Position numbers and translations under genes: made by a program
The notes under the pieces: model-generated
The model's input: only the letters and a program-made list of their open reading frames with translations
Database searches by the model: none
Told to the model about the DNA's origin: nothing
Part shown: positions 7,800 through 16,945 of the stretch, piece after piece
Layout of the letters: every line of letters begins with the position of its first letter
How positions within the stretch are numbered: position 1 is the stretch's first letter
Origin: an uncultured Paracoccaceae bacterium
GTDB taxonomy: Bacteria; Pseudomonadota; Alphaproteobacteria; Rhodobacterales; Rhodobacteraceae
Direction of reading: 5' to 3'
DNA: 43,735 bases
Assembly (NCBI GenBank): GCA_937922155.1
Contig: CAKZVL010000005.1
Coordinates: 1-43,735 of the forward strand

Positions 7800-9551
7800 T
7801 TAGATTGGCAAACCCACGACGAAACGCGCGCCGAGGGGTTCAGAGGTCATGTCAGCTTCGGTGGGGCGAATGTTTTCTGCCCAGATAACACCGCCATGCG
7901 CCTCAACAATCTGTTTGGATATGGCAAGACCAAGACCAGAGTTATTGCCAAACTGCTGTTCAGGCCGTTCGGAATAGAAACGCTGGAACACTTTGGACAA
8001 GGCTTCGTTTGGAATGCCCGGCCCCGTGTCTTCGACAACGACTAGCACACGGTTTTCACGTGCACGGGCCCAAACCCGGATTGCGTCGCCATCTTCGCAG
8101 AACGAAATCGCGTTGGTAATTAGGTTGACAAATACCTGCGCCAAGCGTCCTTCGAGGCCCATTACCAAAATCGGATCGTCCGGCAGATCAGAGATATAGT
8201 CGATCCCTTTCTCTTCTGCTTCGCGGCCAAGGAATTGGCTGAGGTTGCGCATCATTTTCAGCAGGTCAAAGGCTTCTTCTTCTTCCTTCACCAGTTCACT
8301 GTCCAAACGCGATGCGTTGGAAATGTCGCTGACCAAACGGTCAAGGCGACGCACGTCGTGTTCGATGACCTCTAGTAGCTTTTCGCGTTGATCGTCTCGC
8401 TTTGCCACACGCATCGTTCCGACCGCAGATCGCAAGGATGCCAGCGGGTTCTTAATCTCATGGGCCACGTCAGCGGCGAATTGTTCGTTGCCTTCAATGC
8501 GTTCGTACAGCGCCTGAACCATCCCGCGCAGCGCGCCGGACAAACGGCCGATTTCATCAGGGCGCCCGGTCAGGTCAGGAATTCGGACGCGCGTTGGCGA
8601 CATCTTGCGCGCGTTCTTGTCGCGGCCAAGTTCAGCAGCAGCCGCCAGATCAGCAAGCGGGTTGGCGATTGTGGATGCAAGGACAAGCGACAGCCCAACA
8701 CTAACCACGATCCCCACAAGGAACAGACGCAATACTTGTTCGCGTTCGCGCTGGACCAATTCATCCAATTCACCCGCCGCACTTGAAATAGAAACAAATC
8801 CAACAGGTTGCGCGCCTTGCTTAATCGGTGTTGTGACGATGAATGCAGTGCCCGACGACAAACCTGTCCGCGTTTGCACCGAGGCCCCTTTTTCAAGCGC
8901 CTCTGCGATGCCCTCTTCCGTCAGGACAAAATCATTTGTTTCCGCGTCCTCAGGCATTGGATCGCTTGTGATCACCGCACGCGTCCCGCTCCAGACTTTG
9001 CTCAGCAGGTCGGTAAAGAATGTCCCGCCTTGATCGGGGCCAATACCGTCCACTTCGACGGTCCGACTGGCCCCCGTTGCAGACGCGATCAACGTCCCGT
9101 TGGCGTCAAACACGCTGACGACGATGCCGCCGCGCAAATCCATATTGGCAAGGGTAAAGGGGACGTCGATACCGTCCCCCGTGATCATATTAACCGGCGC
9201 ACTAACCGGCATTCGTGCTTCTAAGACGTCTGCGATCAATTCTGCTTCGTTGACCAGGCCGTTGGCCCGTTGAAACGCCAGATTGTCGCGCGATGGGTTC
9301 AAATACAGAACCCCCGCGACAAGCAGGATCATCGCGATGAGGTTAAAAGTGATGATTTTGCGCGCAATCGGGGATTTGCGCAAATTGATCCAGCCGCGCC
9401 GACGCCGAATTTCCAGCAGTTCACCATCTGCGGAGGTCGGCGGCGCAACCCAATCATCGCCCAAAACCACTGACGGCTGGGAAGCATCAGCCGCGCGCCG
9501 GACCGAGTCAAGGTCCCGCACGTCGACATTTGACGTTACATCACTCATCAC
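7800..9551 (-). CDS. chvG: Sensor histidine kinase ChvG (ExoS)
   Basis: A 583-residue membrane sensor kinase. Order: cytoplasmic N-terminus, first membrane helix about 66-85, a periplasmic sensing domain about 86-272, second helix about 273-295, HAMP-like linker, HisKA domain with phospho-acceptor His364 in FAADVAHEIKNPLASLRSAV, and an ATPase domain with VFVNLITNAISF, VVEDTGPGIP and SGLGLAISKQIVEAHGG. ChvG/ExoS senses acid and envelope conditions in Agrobacterium and Sinorhizobium, held inactive by periplasmic ExoR; no exoR is in this window. It starts 4 bases after the chvI stop. A second ATG directly follows the first, so the start is uncertain by one codon. Confidence 0.94.
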   Translation of the reverse strand: MMSDVTSNVDVRDLDSVRRAADASQPSVVLGDDWVAPPTSADGELLEIRRRRGWINLRKSPIARKIITFNLIAMILLVAGVLYLNPSRDNLAFQRANGLVNEAELIADVLEARMPVSAPVNMITGDGIDVPFTLANMDLRGGIVVSVFDANGTLIASATGASRTVEVDGIGPDQGGTFFTDLLSKVWSGTRAVITSDPMPEDAETNDFVLTEEGIAEALEKGASVQTRTGLSSGTAFIVTTPIKQGAQPVGFVSISSAAGELDELVQREREQVLRLFLVGIVVSVGLSLVLASTIANPLADLAAAAELGRDKNARKMSPTRVRIPDLTGRPDEIGRLSGALRGMVQALYERIEGNEQFAADVAHEIKNPLASLRSAVGTMRVAKRDDQREKLLEVIEHDVRRLDRLVSDISNASRLDSELVKEEEEAFDLLKMMRNLSQFLGREAEEKGIDYISDLPDDPILVMGLEGRLAQVFVNLITNAISFCEDGDAIRVWARARENRVLVVVEDTGPGIPNEALSKVFQRFYSERPEQQFGNNSGLGLAISKQIVEAHGGVIWAENIRPTEADMTSEPLGARFVVGLPI

Positions 9552-9555
9552 TCAA

Positions 9556-10257
9556 CTACTCTTCGTTGTAGCGATAACCGATCCCGTACAGCGTTTCGAT
9601 CGCAGAAAATTCATCATCCGCTGTCCGCATCTTTTTGCGCAAGCGCTTGATATGACTGTCGATAGTCCGGTCATCTACATATACCTGATCATCATACGCC
9701 ACATCCATCAATTGGTCACGTGATTTCACGAACCCTGGACGCTGTGCCAATGCTTGGAGGAGTAAAAATTCTGTTACGGTCAGCGAAACGTCTTTGCCCT
9801 GCCATTTCACGGCATGGCGCAGCGGGTCCATCGTCAGACCACCGCGGATCATAATCTTGGTGTCTTCTGTTTCTTCGATTTCTTCGCCGCTGATCGCATC
9901 CTGACGACGCAATAGCGCGCGAATACGTTCCACCAACAAACGCTGCGAGAACGGTTTTTTCACGTAATCGTCCGCGCCCATACGCAGGCCAAGAACTTCA
10001 TCAATTTCATCGTCTTTCGACGTTAGAAAAATCACAGGCATAGATGTTTTCTGGCGCAAGCGCTGTAACAGATCCATTCCGTCCATGCGGGGCATCTTAA
10101 TATCCAGAACGGCAAGTTCTGGCATATCCTTGTTGAAAGCATCCAAAGCGGATTGACCATCATTATACGTCTGAACATCAAACCCCTCTGCTTCAAGGGT
10201 CATAGATACAGACGTCAGGATATTCCTGTCGTCGTCGACAAGTGCAATTTTAGACAT
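9556..10257 (-). CDS. chvI: Response regulator ChvI (OmpR family)
   Basis: The 233-residue partner of ChvG. The receiver domain has the acidic DDD at 8-10, phospho-acceptor Asp52 in [13 protein letters not shown], the switch FLTSKDDE and Lys in DDYVKKPFS. The C-terminal winged helix includes [17 protein letters not shown] and the recognition region [16 protein letters not shown]. It is the first gene of the minus-strand phosphorelay operon and is divergent from pckA across a 300-bp gap. In alphaproteobacteria ChvI controls envelope, exopolysaccharide and central carbon genes, including pckA in Agrobacterium and Rhizobium. Confidence 0.95.
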   Translation of the reverse strand: MSKIALVDDDRNILTSVSMTLEAEGFDVQTYNDGQSALDAFNKDMPELAVLDIKMPRMDGMDLLQRLRQKTSMPVIFLTSKDDEIDEVLGLRMGADDYVKKPFSQRLLVERIRALLRRQDAISGEEIEETEDTKIMIRGGLTMDPLRHAVKWQGKDVSLTVTEFLLLQALAQRPGFVKSRDQLMDVAYDDQVYVDDRTIDSHIKRLRKKMRTADDEFSAIETLYGIGYRYNEE

Positions 10258-10435
10258 AGGGTTTACCCTTACTGCTCGTTAATTTGTTTAGCCTGCTCTT
10301 TTTTTTTGATCTTTCGTCAATTTGCGACAGCGAATCAATCCCAATCTCAGATTCGGGAAAAGGGCGTGCCTTATTTGCTCCACTAACCACTAATTTCTGG
10401 CTAAAGTGTGTCGATTTTGGACATTGTCGAAATTT

Positions 10436-10467
10436 GTTTACGCTAACGGTCATTTGGTTGCGCTAAC
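10436..10467. promoter_or_regulatory. Two tandem LacI-type operator-like sites upstream of pckA
   Basis: GTTTACGCTAAC (10436-10447) and GGTTGCGCTAAC (10456-10467) each match 10 of 12 positions of the ideal palindrome GTTAGCGCTAAC and are exactly 20 bases apart, two helical turns. The second is also the core of a perfect TTGCG-CTAA-CGCAA inverted repeat (10458-10471). They resemble sites of LacI-family central-carbon regulators of alphaproteobacteria (CceR, PckR), known to act on pckA. No such regulator is encoded here. The rest of the 300-bp chvI-pckA gap shows no gene. Confidence 0.5.
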
Positions 10468-10557
10468 GCAAAAAAACAGGGTATTCGCAGCCGAAGTCTT
10501 GATGTTAAGCCGGTCTTGTTAGGTCAAAAACGACCCGTTAATCATAGGAGACTCCCC

Positions 10558-12156
10558 ATGGACCACGGCAAGGTCAACCCGCAGATGAAACTTGAAGATC
10601 AAGGCATCACAGGGCTGGGGCACGTCTATTATAACCTGTCTGAGGCCGATTTGCAGGCCGCCGCGATCAAAGCGGGCGAAGGCGAAGAAGGCCAAGGCGG
10701 GACGTTCCTTGTCAGCACCGGCAAGCACACGGGCCGTTCCCCCAAAGACAAATTCGTTGTTCGCACCCCCTCCGTCGAAGACAAAATCTGGTGGGACAAC
10801 AACCCTCCGATGAACCCTGCGGCCTTTGATCAGCTTTATGACGATATGCTGGCCCACATGAACGGCGGCACCTATCAGGTGCAGGATTTGTTCGGTGGCG
10901 CGGACCCCGCGCATCGTTTGGATGTGCGCGTCGTGACAGAGCTGACGTGGCACGGTTTGTTCATTCGCCACCTGCTGCGCCGCCCCGAACCGGCAGAGCT
11001 GGAAACCTTTGACCCTGAATTTACCATCATCAACTGCCCCTCGTTCAAAGCCGACCCAGCCAAGCATGGCTGCCGCACGGATACCGTGATCGTCACGAAC
11101 TTTGATCGCAAACTGATCTTGATCGCTGGCACCGAATACGCAGGCGAGAACAAGAAATCGGTGTTTAGCTTGCTGAACTACCTACTGCCGGAAAAAGGCA
11201 TCATGCCGATGCATTGCTCTGCCAACCACGCGCCAGGCAATCCTGTGGATACGGCCGTCTTTTTTGGCCTGTCTGGCACAGGTAAAACAACACTGTCTGC
11301 GGATCCATCACGCGTCTTGATCGGCGATGATGAACACGGCTGGTCAGAACGCGGCATCTTTAACTTTGAAGGGGGCTGCTACGCCAAGACGATCGGCCTC
11401 GACCCCAAAGCGGAACCAGAAATTTATGCCACCTGTTCGATGCCCCATACGGTGATCGAAAACATGGTCTACGACAAAGACACCAAAGAACTGGATTTCA
11501 ACGATGACAGCCTGACAGCCAACATGCGCTGCGCCTATCCGTTGAATTACATCTCCAACGCGTCTGATAAGGCGCTTGGCGGCCACCCCAAGAACATCAT
11601 CATGCTGACCTGCGATGCTTTTGGCGTGCTGCCCCCGATTGCGCGGCTGACGCCAGCGCAGGCGATGTACCACTTCTTGTCCGGCTTCACATCAAAGGTT
11701 GCAGGCACAGAACGCGGCGTAACGGAACCTGAACCCACGTTTTCAACCTGTTTCGGCGCGCCCTTCATGCCACGCCGCCCAGAGGTGTACGGCGACCTGC
11801 TCCGCTCCAAGATCGCGTCCCACGGCGCGACCTGCTGGCTGGTCAACACGGGCTGGACAGGTGGGGCCTATGGCACAGGGTCACGGATGCCGATCAAAGC
11901 GACCCGCGCGTTGCTAGCCGCCGCGCTTGATCAGTCATTGGTCGAAAACACATTCCGCAAAGATCCCAACTTTGGCTTTGAAGTGCCGGTGTCCTGCGAC
12001 GGCGTCGATGATCAGCTGCTTAACCCGCGTGAGACATGGGCGGACAAAGCCGCCTATGACGCCCAGGCGCAAAAGCTGGTGGAAATGTTCGGCGACAACT
12101 TTGAAAAATATGTCCCCTTCATTGACGAGGACGTGAAAGCCGCCGCAATCGGCTAG
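10558..12156 (+). CDS. pckA: Phosphoenolpyruvate carboxykinase (ATP)
   Basis: Converts oxaloacetate and ATP to phosphoenolpyruvate, CO2 and ADP, the entry step of gluconeogenesis in the cytoplasm. The 532-residue protein has the RSPKDKFVV substrate loop (about 58-66), the kinase P-loop [14 protein letters not shown] (236-249), LIGDDEHGW near 260 with the metal-binding aspartates, and GERGV-like and [11 protein letters not shown] regions later. An AGGAGA site 8 bases upstream supports the ATG at 10558; an in-frame ATG-like start 14 codons earlier lacks one. Two LacI-type sites lie about 90-120 bases upstream, and chvI is divergent, so both carbon-status and ChvI control are plausible. Confidence 0.97.
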   Translation: MDHGKVNPQMKLEDQGITGLGHVYYNLSEADLQAAAIKAGEGEEGQGGTFLVSTGKHTGRSPKDKFVVRTPSVEDKIWWDNNPPMNPAAFDQLYDDMLAHMNGGTYQVQDLFGGADPAHRLDVRVVTELTWHGLFIRHLLRRPEPAELETFDPEFTIINCPSFKADPAKHGCRTDTVIVTNFDRKLILIAGTEYAGENKKSVFSLLNYLLPEKGIMPMHCSANHAPGNPVDTAVFFGLSGTGKTTLSADPSRVLIGDDEHGWSERGIFNFEGGCYAKTIGLDPKAEPEIYATCSMPHTVIENMVYDKDTKELDFNDDSLTANMRCAYPLNYISNASDKALGGHPKNIIMLTCDAFGVLPPIARLTPAQAMYHFLSGFTSKVAGTERGVTEPEPTFSTCFGAPFMPRRPEVYGDLLRSKIASHGATCWLVNTGWTGGAYGTGSRMPIKATRALLAAALDQSLVENTFRKDPNFGFEVPVSCDGVDDQLLNPRETWADKAAYDAQAQKLVEMFGDNFEKYVPFIDEDVKAAAIG

Positions 12157-12193
12157 GCTGGCGCTAATCAGCACATTTGCTAAGGTGCAGGGC

Positions 12194-12724
12194 ATGAAGA
12201 CACCATTGTTCTTGCTTGCCCTCACCCTGCCCCTGCCCTGCCTGGGGCAAGACCTGACGTCTGCCCAAATCGCATCCCTAGAAACCGGCGTCATCTGCGC
12301 GCCCGACGTTGTTGGCACATCGCCCGCGCCTGATACGGTGGCCGGTGTCACCAACGTGATCGAGGGCGAACCGCCATTCGTATCAGTGGTGAACCGGGTG
12401 CCTGCCGTCCTTGGCATCGGGTTCGGTGCCAAAGCACAAGCCAGCGATATTTTGGGTCTCAGCGACGTCGTCGTCACGGTGCGCCATCCCGCAATGGGGC
12501 CAGAAAAGGTCACGGTGCAATCTTATGGCAGCTATATCAGCGGGATCGACCGATCTCTGACGTTTTATCAATTCGACTATGACTACGAATTGCTGCCCGG
12601 CCCGTGGACGATCGAAGCGCGCCAAAACGGCAATCTTTTGTACCGGAGCAAGTTCGAAGTCGTCCCGCCAGAGCAAATTCCCGAACTTGCTGGCGTTTGT
12701 GGATATTTGGAATTGCTATCTTAG
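12194..12724 (+). CDS. Secreted DUF3859 domain protein
   Basis: A 176-residue exported protein: signal peptide MKTPLFLLALTLPLPCLGQ with likely cleavage after LGQ or CLG, then a beta-rich domain containing VNRVPAVLGIGFGAKAQ, VVVTVRHPAMGPEKVTVQSY and LPGPWTIEARQNGNLLY. These features match DUF3859, whose function is unknown. I start at the ATG (12194) since the GTG three codons earlier spoils the signal peptide. It follows pckA by 37 bases on the same strand, but functional linkage is unproven. About 115 bases separate it from the next gene. Confidence 0.82.
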   Translation: MKTPLFLLALTLPLPCLGQDLTSAQIASLETGVICAPDVVGTSPAPDTVAGVTNVIEGEPPFVSVVNRVPAVLGIGFGAKAQASDILGLSDVVVTVRHPAMGPEKVTVQSYGSYISGIDRSLTFYQFDYDYELLPGPWTIEARQNGNLLYRSKFEVVPPEQIPELAGVCGYLELLS

Positions 12725-12780
12725 AGCCCAAAACGGTGACGACACAAAAATTCAATTCTGAACATTCTTTTGAATTATTA

Positions 12781-12819
12781 TTGCGCTGCAAGTGCAAATA
12801 CGATATTGCTGCAGTTGCG
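12781..12819. promoter_or_regulatory. Clustered TTGC/GCAA motifs in the mcd leader
   Basis: The inverted pair TTGC-N3-GCAA (12781-12791), GTGCAAA (12792-12798), and direct TTGC copies at 12806 and 12815 lie 20-60 bases before the mcd start. Short TTGC/GCAA-type sites are reported for RamB/ScfR/MccR-type regulators of acetate, propionate and ethylmalonyl-CoA genes. Assignment to that family is inference from motif shape and gene identity only. Confidence 0.3.
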
Positions 12820-12839
12820 AAATTCAAAGGAGTCGCCCG

Positions 12840-14528
12840 ATGCCCCGTGATGGACAGGACATGCCCGAAAACCCATCCATAGTCTTGGACGACCTTTTGG
12901 GTCTGACCTCCGCCGCGCTGCCTGCGGTGGATGATGTTTTGGCACGTGCGAAAGCAAGCGTTGCAGCGCTTTGTTCTGAGAATGGCAAAGTCAGCGGGGC
13001 ATTGATCGAAGAACATCAAACAGCCGCGCACGGGTTTGCATGGCTGGCCACATATGCGCAGGCTTTGCATCAGATGCAGGCATGGGCAGATCGGCTAGAG
13101 ACGGATGGCAAATTTGGTGAGGTCGAACAGCTGATCCACCAAATCGCGTTTGGTGAATACCTTTGGCAGATCTACGGCGGCATCCAGATGAACCAAGGTG
13201 AAATCGTGCGCCTTCAGGACTTGGGGCTTTCGCAATCTGACATGGGCGCGCTTATGATCCCCGCCGTGATGACCCTCACCCAAACCGGCAACACGCAAGC
13301 CGCGCGCAGTCGCCTATGCGCCCTGATGGAAGAACAAGCCGCCAATCTCACGGTCGGAAACAGCGGGCTGGATGATGAGCTGGAAATGATCCGCGAACAA
13401 TTCCGCCGCTTTTCGATAGACCGCGTCGAACCACACGCCCACGAATGGCACCTCAAGGATGAGCTTATCCCGATGGATATCATCGACGAAATGGCAGAAC
13501 TTGGCGTCTTCGGGCTGACCATCCCCGAAGAATACGGCGGTTTTGGCCTATCCAAAGCGTCCATGTGCGTGGTGTCTGAGGAACTTTCCCGCGGCTATAT
13601 CGGTGTTGGCTCCCTTGGCACCCGCAGCGAGATTGCAGCAGAACTGATCCTTTGTGGCGGGACCCAAGCGCAAAAGGAAAAATGGCTGCCGCGTCTGGCC
13701 TCCGCTGAAACATTGCCCACAGCTGTGTTCACCGAACCCAACACCGGCTCCGACCTCGGGGCGCTGCGTACCAAAGCCACCAAAGACGGCGACGATTGGC
13801 TGATCAACGGCAACAAAACATGGATCACCCACGCCGCCCGCACCCACATGATGACAGTGCTGGCCCGCACCATCCCCGACACCGACGACTACAAAGGCCT
13901 GTCAATGTTTCTGGCCGAAAAGACGCCGGGTACGGATGCAGACCCTTGGCAAGATCCCGGCATTTCCGGTGGCGAGATTGAGGTTTTGGGCTATCGCGGC
14001 ATGAAAGAATACACCCTCAACTTTGACAACTTCAAAGTGAAGGGCGAAAATCTACTGGGCACCGAACAAGGCCAAGGGTTCAAGCAGCTGATGCAAACCT
14101 TTGAAAGCGCGCGCATTCAAACCGCCGCCCGCGCCATTGGGGTGGCGCAATCCGCGCTGGACGAAGGCATGAAATACGCGCTGGATCGCAAACAATTCGG
14201 CAAAGCGCTGATCGACTTTCCCCGCGTCTCTGGCAAGCTGGCGATGATGGCGGTGGAAATCATGATCTCCCGCCAGCTCACCTATTTTTCCGCCCATGAA
14301 AAAGACAACGACCGCCGCTGCGACCTAGAGGCAGGAATGGCCAAATTGCACGGCGCGCGCGTGGCCTGGGCCAATGCCGACAACGCGCTGCAAATCCACG
14401 GCGGAAACGGCTTTGCGCTGGAATATAAAATCAGTCGCATCCTTTGTGACGCCCGAATCCTGAACATTTTTGAAGGTGCCGCCGAAATTCAGGCCCAAGT
14501 CATCGCAAGACGGTTGCTTGCCACCTAG
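12840..14528 (+). CDS. mcd: (2S)-methylsuccinyl-CoA dehydrogenase
   Basis: An FAD acyl-CoA dehydrogenase of 562 residues, about 170 longer at the N-terminus than ordinary family members (about 390). That helical extension is characteristic of methylsuccinyl-CoA dehydrogenase of the ethylmalonyl-CoA pathway, which makes mesaconyl-CoA and reduces ETF. The ACAD core has GLTIPEEYGGFGLSKASM, TAVFTEPNTGSDLGALRTKA, WITHAARTHMM, ARAIGVAQSALDEGMKYA, ALQIHGGNGFALEYKISRI and the catalytic Glu in FEGAAEIQAQVIARRLL. An AAAGGAG site precedes the ATG at 12840. The electron acceptor ETF is encoded at 1142-2826. An isovaleryl- or short-chain acyl-CoA dehydrogenase is less likely given the extension. Confidence 0.88.
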   Translation: MPRDGQDMPENPSIVLDDLLGLTSAALPAVDDVLARAKASVAALCSENGKVSGALIEEHQTAAHGFAWLATYAQALHQMQAWADRLETDGKFGEVEQLIHQIAFGEYLWQIYGGIQMNQGEIVRLQDLGLSQSDMGALMIPAVMTLTQTGNTQAARSRLCALMEEQAANLTVGNSGLDDELEMIREQFRRFSIDRVEPHAHEWHLKDELIPMDIIDEMAELGVFGLTIPEEYGGFGLSKASMCVVSEELSRGYIGVGSLGTRSEIAAELILCGGTQAQKEKWLPRLASAETLPTAVFTEPNTGSDLGALRTKATKDGDDWLINGNKTWITHAARTHMMTVLARTIPDTDDYKGLSMFLAEKTPGTDADPWQDPGISGGEIEVLGYRGMKEYTLNFDNFKVKGENLLGTEQGQGFKQLMQTFESARIQTAARAIGVAQSALDEGMKYALDRKQFGKALIDFPRVSGKLAMMAVEIMISRQLTYFSAHEKDNDRRCDLEAGMAKLHGARVAWANADNALQIHGGNGFALEYKISRILCDARILNIFEGAAEIQAQVIARRLLAT

Positions 14529-14571
14529 TTAAGCCCGTATTCATCCCTTCAAGAGACATGGGGTGGAATCG

Positions 14572-15594
14572 ATGAAAACTGTGCTGTTGACCGGTATAAC
14601 CGGGTACATCGCAAAACATATCGCAGCGCAATTGCTTGACGCAGGCTATGCTGTGCGCGGCTCAATGCGCAGCACCAAACGGGTGCAAGAGGTAAACGCC
14701 GCTGTCGCCAAAGGGTTAAAAGATCCCAGCAACCTCACCCGCCTCAGCTTTTGTGAATTGGACCTGACCAAAGATCTGGGATGGACAGACGCCATGCGCG
14801 GGGTCGATGCGGTTTTGCACACAGCCTCCCCCTTTCCTTTGGTCCAGCCCAAAAACGAACAAGACCTGATCACACCCGCAGTGGATGGTACGCTGCGCGC
14901 GATGAAAGCCGCGCAAGATGCAGGCGTGACCCGCGTGATCCTCACCTCCTCCACCGTCGCGATCTCCGGTTCTGACCTGACGTCCAGCCAAACCGCCTAT
15001 AGCGAGGAAAATTGGACCGACGTAAACGACAAAGGCACCAGTGCGTATGCCAAATCCAAAACGCTGGCGGAAAAGGCCGCGTGGGATTTCGTCAAAGACA
15101 CAGCGCCCGATATCCAGCTGACGACCATCAACCCCGGTTTCGTGATCGGCCCGCCACTTGATCGCAACTACGGCACCTCGCTTGCCGTGATCGAACGCGT
15201 GCTCAAGGGCAAAGATCCGATGGTGCCAAACCTCTGCTTTGCTTGCGTGGATGTGCGCGACGTGGCCGCCTTGCATATTGCTGCGCTAAAAGACGACAAA
15301 ACCGCAGGGCAGCGGGTGTTGTCCGCAGCCGATAGCTTGTGGTTCAAAGACATATCGCAGGTGTTGAAAGACAGCGAACCCAAGCGCAAAATCTCAACCC
15401 GGGTCGCACCGACATTTGCGATCAAACTGCTTGGGCTATTTGATCCCGCCATCCGGGGGATCATCCCGCAGCTTGGCAAAGCACAACCCATCAACAACGC
15501 CCGTGCGCGGGCCCTGCTGGGGCGCGACTTGTTGGACCCGCGCGACGCCGTGAAAGAGGCCGGGAAATACCTGATCGACGAAGGACTGGTATGA
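14572..15594 (+). CDS. NAD(P)-dependent epimerase/reductase, dihydroflavonol-reductase-like SDR
   Basis: A 340-residue extended short-chain dehydrogenase. The Rossmann motif is VLLTGITGYIAKHIAAQLL (about 4-22; TGxxGxxx form), followed by RGSMRST, the VLHTASPFPLV segment, LTSSTVAISG, and a catalytic Ser/Tyr/Lys set in SAYAKSKTLAEKAAW near residue 160. This pattern fits the dihydroflavonol-4-reductase-like group that reduces carbonyls of varied, usually unknown substrates. It lies 43 bases after mcd. I start at ATG 14572 with GGGGTGG upstream; a GTG three codons earlier is possible. Its stop overlaps the next gene's start by 4 bases. Confidence 0.85.
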   Translation: MKTVLLTGITGYIAKHIAAQLLDAGYAVRGSMRSTKRVQEVNAAVAKGLKDPSNLTRLSFCELDLTKDLGWTDAMRGVDAVLHTASPFPLVQPKNEQDLITPAVDGTLRAMKAAQDAGVTRVILTSSTVAISGSDLTSSQTAYSEENWTDVNDKGTSAYAKSKTLAEKAAWDFVKDTAPDIQLTTINPGFVIGPPLDRNYGTSLAVIERVLKGKDPMVPNLCFACVDVRDVAALHIAALKDDKTAGQRVLSAADSLWFKDISQVLKDSEPKRKISTRVAPTFAIKLLGLFDPAIRGIIPQLGKAQPINNARARALLGRDLLDPRDAVKEAGKYLIDEGLV

Positions 15595-15971
15595 AAACGC
15601 TTTGGGCTGCATCGCTTTTGCTGGCCGCCTGCGGCGATGAAACCGTGACGGGGTTTGCCGATACGACCCTGTTCGTGCTTTCCACAATCGACGGGCGCGC
15701 GTTTGAGGCCAGCGCGACACTGGACATCGCCACATCCGGACAGATCAGCGGCACAGGTCCTTGCAACAGCTACCGCGCCACGCAATCCGCACCCTACCCT
15801 TGGGTGGACATCGGCCCTATCGCCGCCACACGAAGGGCCTGTCCCGATCTGGATACAGAACAGCAGTTCTTTGAAACCCTTAGCCAAATGACAAACGTAG
15901 AAGTGCTGGGCGATGTGCTGATATTGCGCAATGATGCCGGGGCGGAAATGGTGTTTGAGGCAGCGGATTAG
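15591..15971 (+). CDS. META-domain lipoprotein
   Basis: A 126-residue lipoprotein. The signal peptide [16 protein letters not shown] contains a lipobox LLAAC with the lipidated Cys14. The mature part has [30 protein letters not shown] near residue 55 and [13 protein letters not shown] near 74, the pattern of the META/HslJ domain. HslJ in E. coli is linked to heat and novobiocin stress; here the role is unknown. The ATG overlaps the reductase stop by 4 bases (ATGA), so the two are coupled. Its stop codon overlaps the convergent recO stop by 3 bases. Confidence 0.85.
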   Translation: MKTLWAASLLLAACGDETVTGFADTTLFVLSTIDGRAFEASATLDIATSGQISGTGPCNSYRATQSAPYPWVDIGPIAATRRACPDLDTEQQFFETLSQMTNVEVLGDVLILRNDAGAEMVFEAAD

Positions 15972-16690
15972 CGCCCCAAAACCTCAACCAGCCGCGCCCG
16001 CGCGGGCGGGCTTGGGCGATCGCCCAAAGACCGGATCAACTTGTTCTCAATGAACCAACCCGTAGTGCGCAAGGCTGTGACAATCTCGCTGTTGGTAGCA
16101 TCGCCCTGGCCAGCCAAAACAGGCGGTAAGGGCAACAAACGATCCGCCCATTCCCCCGCCGCCTGACGGCTGACAGCCTTGCCCGTGCGCGGCGATACAA
16201 AGGCGAGATCTTCGTTCGTGCCGCGCACCGCACAGGCACTGAGGTCCAGAGCGAATCCCATGTCCTCTAAAACTGCCTTTTCCCAATTGAGGTAGGCCAA
16301 AGGCCAAACCTCCGATTGCCCCAAAAGATCCAACAGCTGAACCGATCTTGTGTAAAGGGCTGGATGCGCCACGCGCTCAGGCAAGACCGCGCTCAAAAGG
16401 GCGCAGACGGCATTCATACCCGCTAGCGCCAAACGGTCGCTCATCGCAACAGCGGCGCGACTGCGCAAAGGTTCAATGGTAAAGGCGCCCAGATGATCCT
16501 CAAGTCGGGCTTTCCACACCAGATCAAGCTGTGCGCCCGGTTGCAGATGCGGGGTTTTCTTGCGCGACGCCCCGCCCCGCACGACGCCCGCGTGGCGCCC
16601 TTGGGTCGGGGTGAACACATCCAAGATCAGGGCGTTTTCGCCAAACGGGCGCGCGGCCAAAACGAAACCTTCATCGCGCCATTCCCTCAT
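15968..16690 (-). CDS. recO: DNA repair protein RecO
   Basis: Recombination mediator that, with RecR, loads RecA on SSB-coated DNA in the RecF pathway and anneals complementary strands. The 240-residue product has the N-terminal OB-fold ([20 protein letters not shown] through [20 protein letters not shown]) and the helical C-terminal domain with [20 protein letters not shown]. The usual zinc cysteines of many RecO proteins are not all present. It is last in the rnc-era-DUF1491-recO order typical of the group but separated from DUF1491 by 293 bases, so it may have its own promoter. Confidence 0.93.
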   Translation of the reverse strand: MREWRDEGFVLAARPFGENALILDVFTPTQGRHAGVVRGGASRKKTPHLQPGAQLDLVWKARLEDHLGAFTIEPLRSRAAVAMSDRLALAGMNAVCALLSAVLPERVAHPALYTRSVQLLDLLGQSEVWPLAYLNWEKAVLEDMGFALDLSACAVRGTNEDLAFVSPRTGKAVSRQAAGEWADRLLPLPPVLAGQGDATNSEIVTALRTTGWFIENKLIRSLGDRPSPPARARLVEVLGR

Positions 16691-16715
16691 GCCAGCCGCC
16701 CGCTATGTGTGAACC

Positions 16716-16757
16716 GGGGGATGCCTTCGGCGAGAGTATTTTGGGCAAGATGATACA
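16716..16757 (-). repeat. Rhodobacterales-type extragenic repeat, copy A
   Basis: Reverse-strand copy of the element with core ATCATCTTGCCAAAAATACT followed by a GCC-rich tail. Here the tail reads GGGGGATGCCTTCGGCG and the core is GAGTATTTTGGGCAAGATGA. It lies just upstream of recO and is inverted with respect to copy B at 16946-16970, which matches its core at all but two positions plus one extra base. Confidence 0.75.
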
Positions 16758-16945
16758 TCCTCCCCAGAATGCCCGCTGACGGCACGATTTGAAAGCAAGC
16801 ATTAGGTGGGGCAAGTTGGACGGCGCTCCAACCTGCCCCGGGATAACCCGTCAGACGGGCGATCACCTTGCACGGCCATCGGCTCTCCAGCCTGTACCGC
16901 ACCTTTGGGATAGCAGGTTAACCTTAATATCAGGTGAAGACGTAC
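16758..16945. other. Hairpin-rich gene-free segment between two inverted repeats
   Basis: No convincing gene. The segment holds a strong stem, GGGGCAAGTTGGA (16808-16820) with TCCAACCTGCCCC (16827-16839), 12 pairs with one A-C mismatch and a 6-base loop; then CCCGT-CAG-ACGGG (16847-16859); then GGCT-CTCC-AGCC. A run of three stems is compatible with a structured RNA of unknown strand, or a small non-autonomous element bounded by repeat copies A and B. Confidence 0.4.

Noticed and set aside
10516-10557. Upstream start for pckA adding 14 residues
   Set aside because: The ATG at 10558 has an AGGAGA site and gives the usual 532-residue length.
16687-16902. A 71-codon minus-strand frame in the DUF1491-recO gap
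   Set aside because: It overlaps the recO start and runs through repeat copy A; the translated repeat is a known kind of artefact and the rest has no recognisable family. A structured RNA or element fits better.
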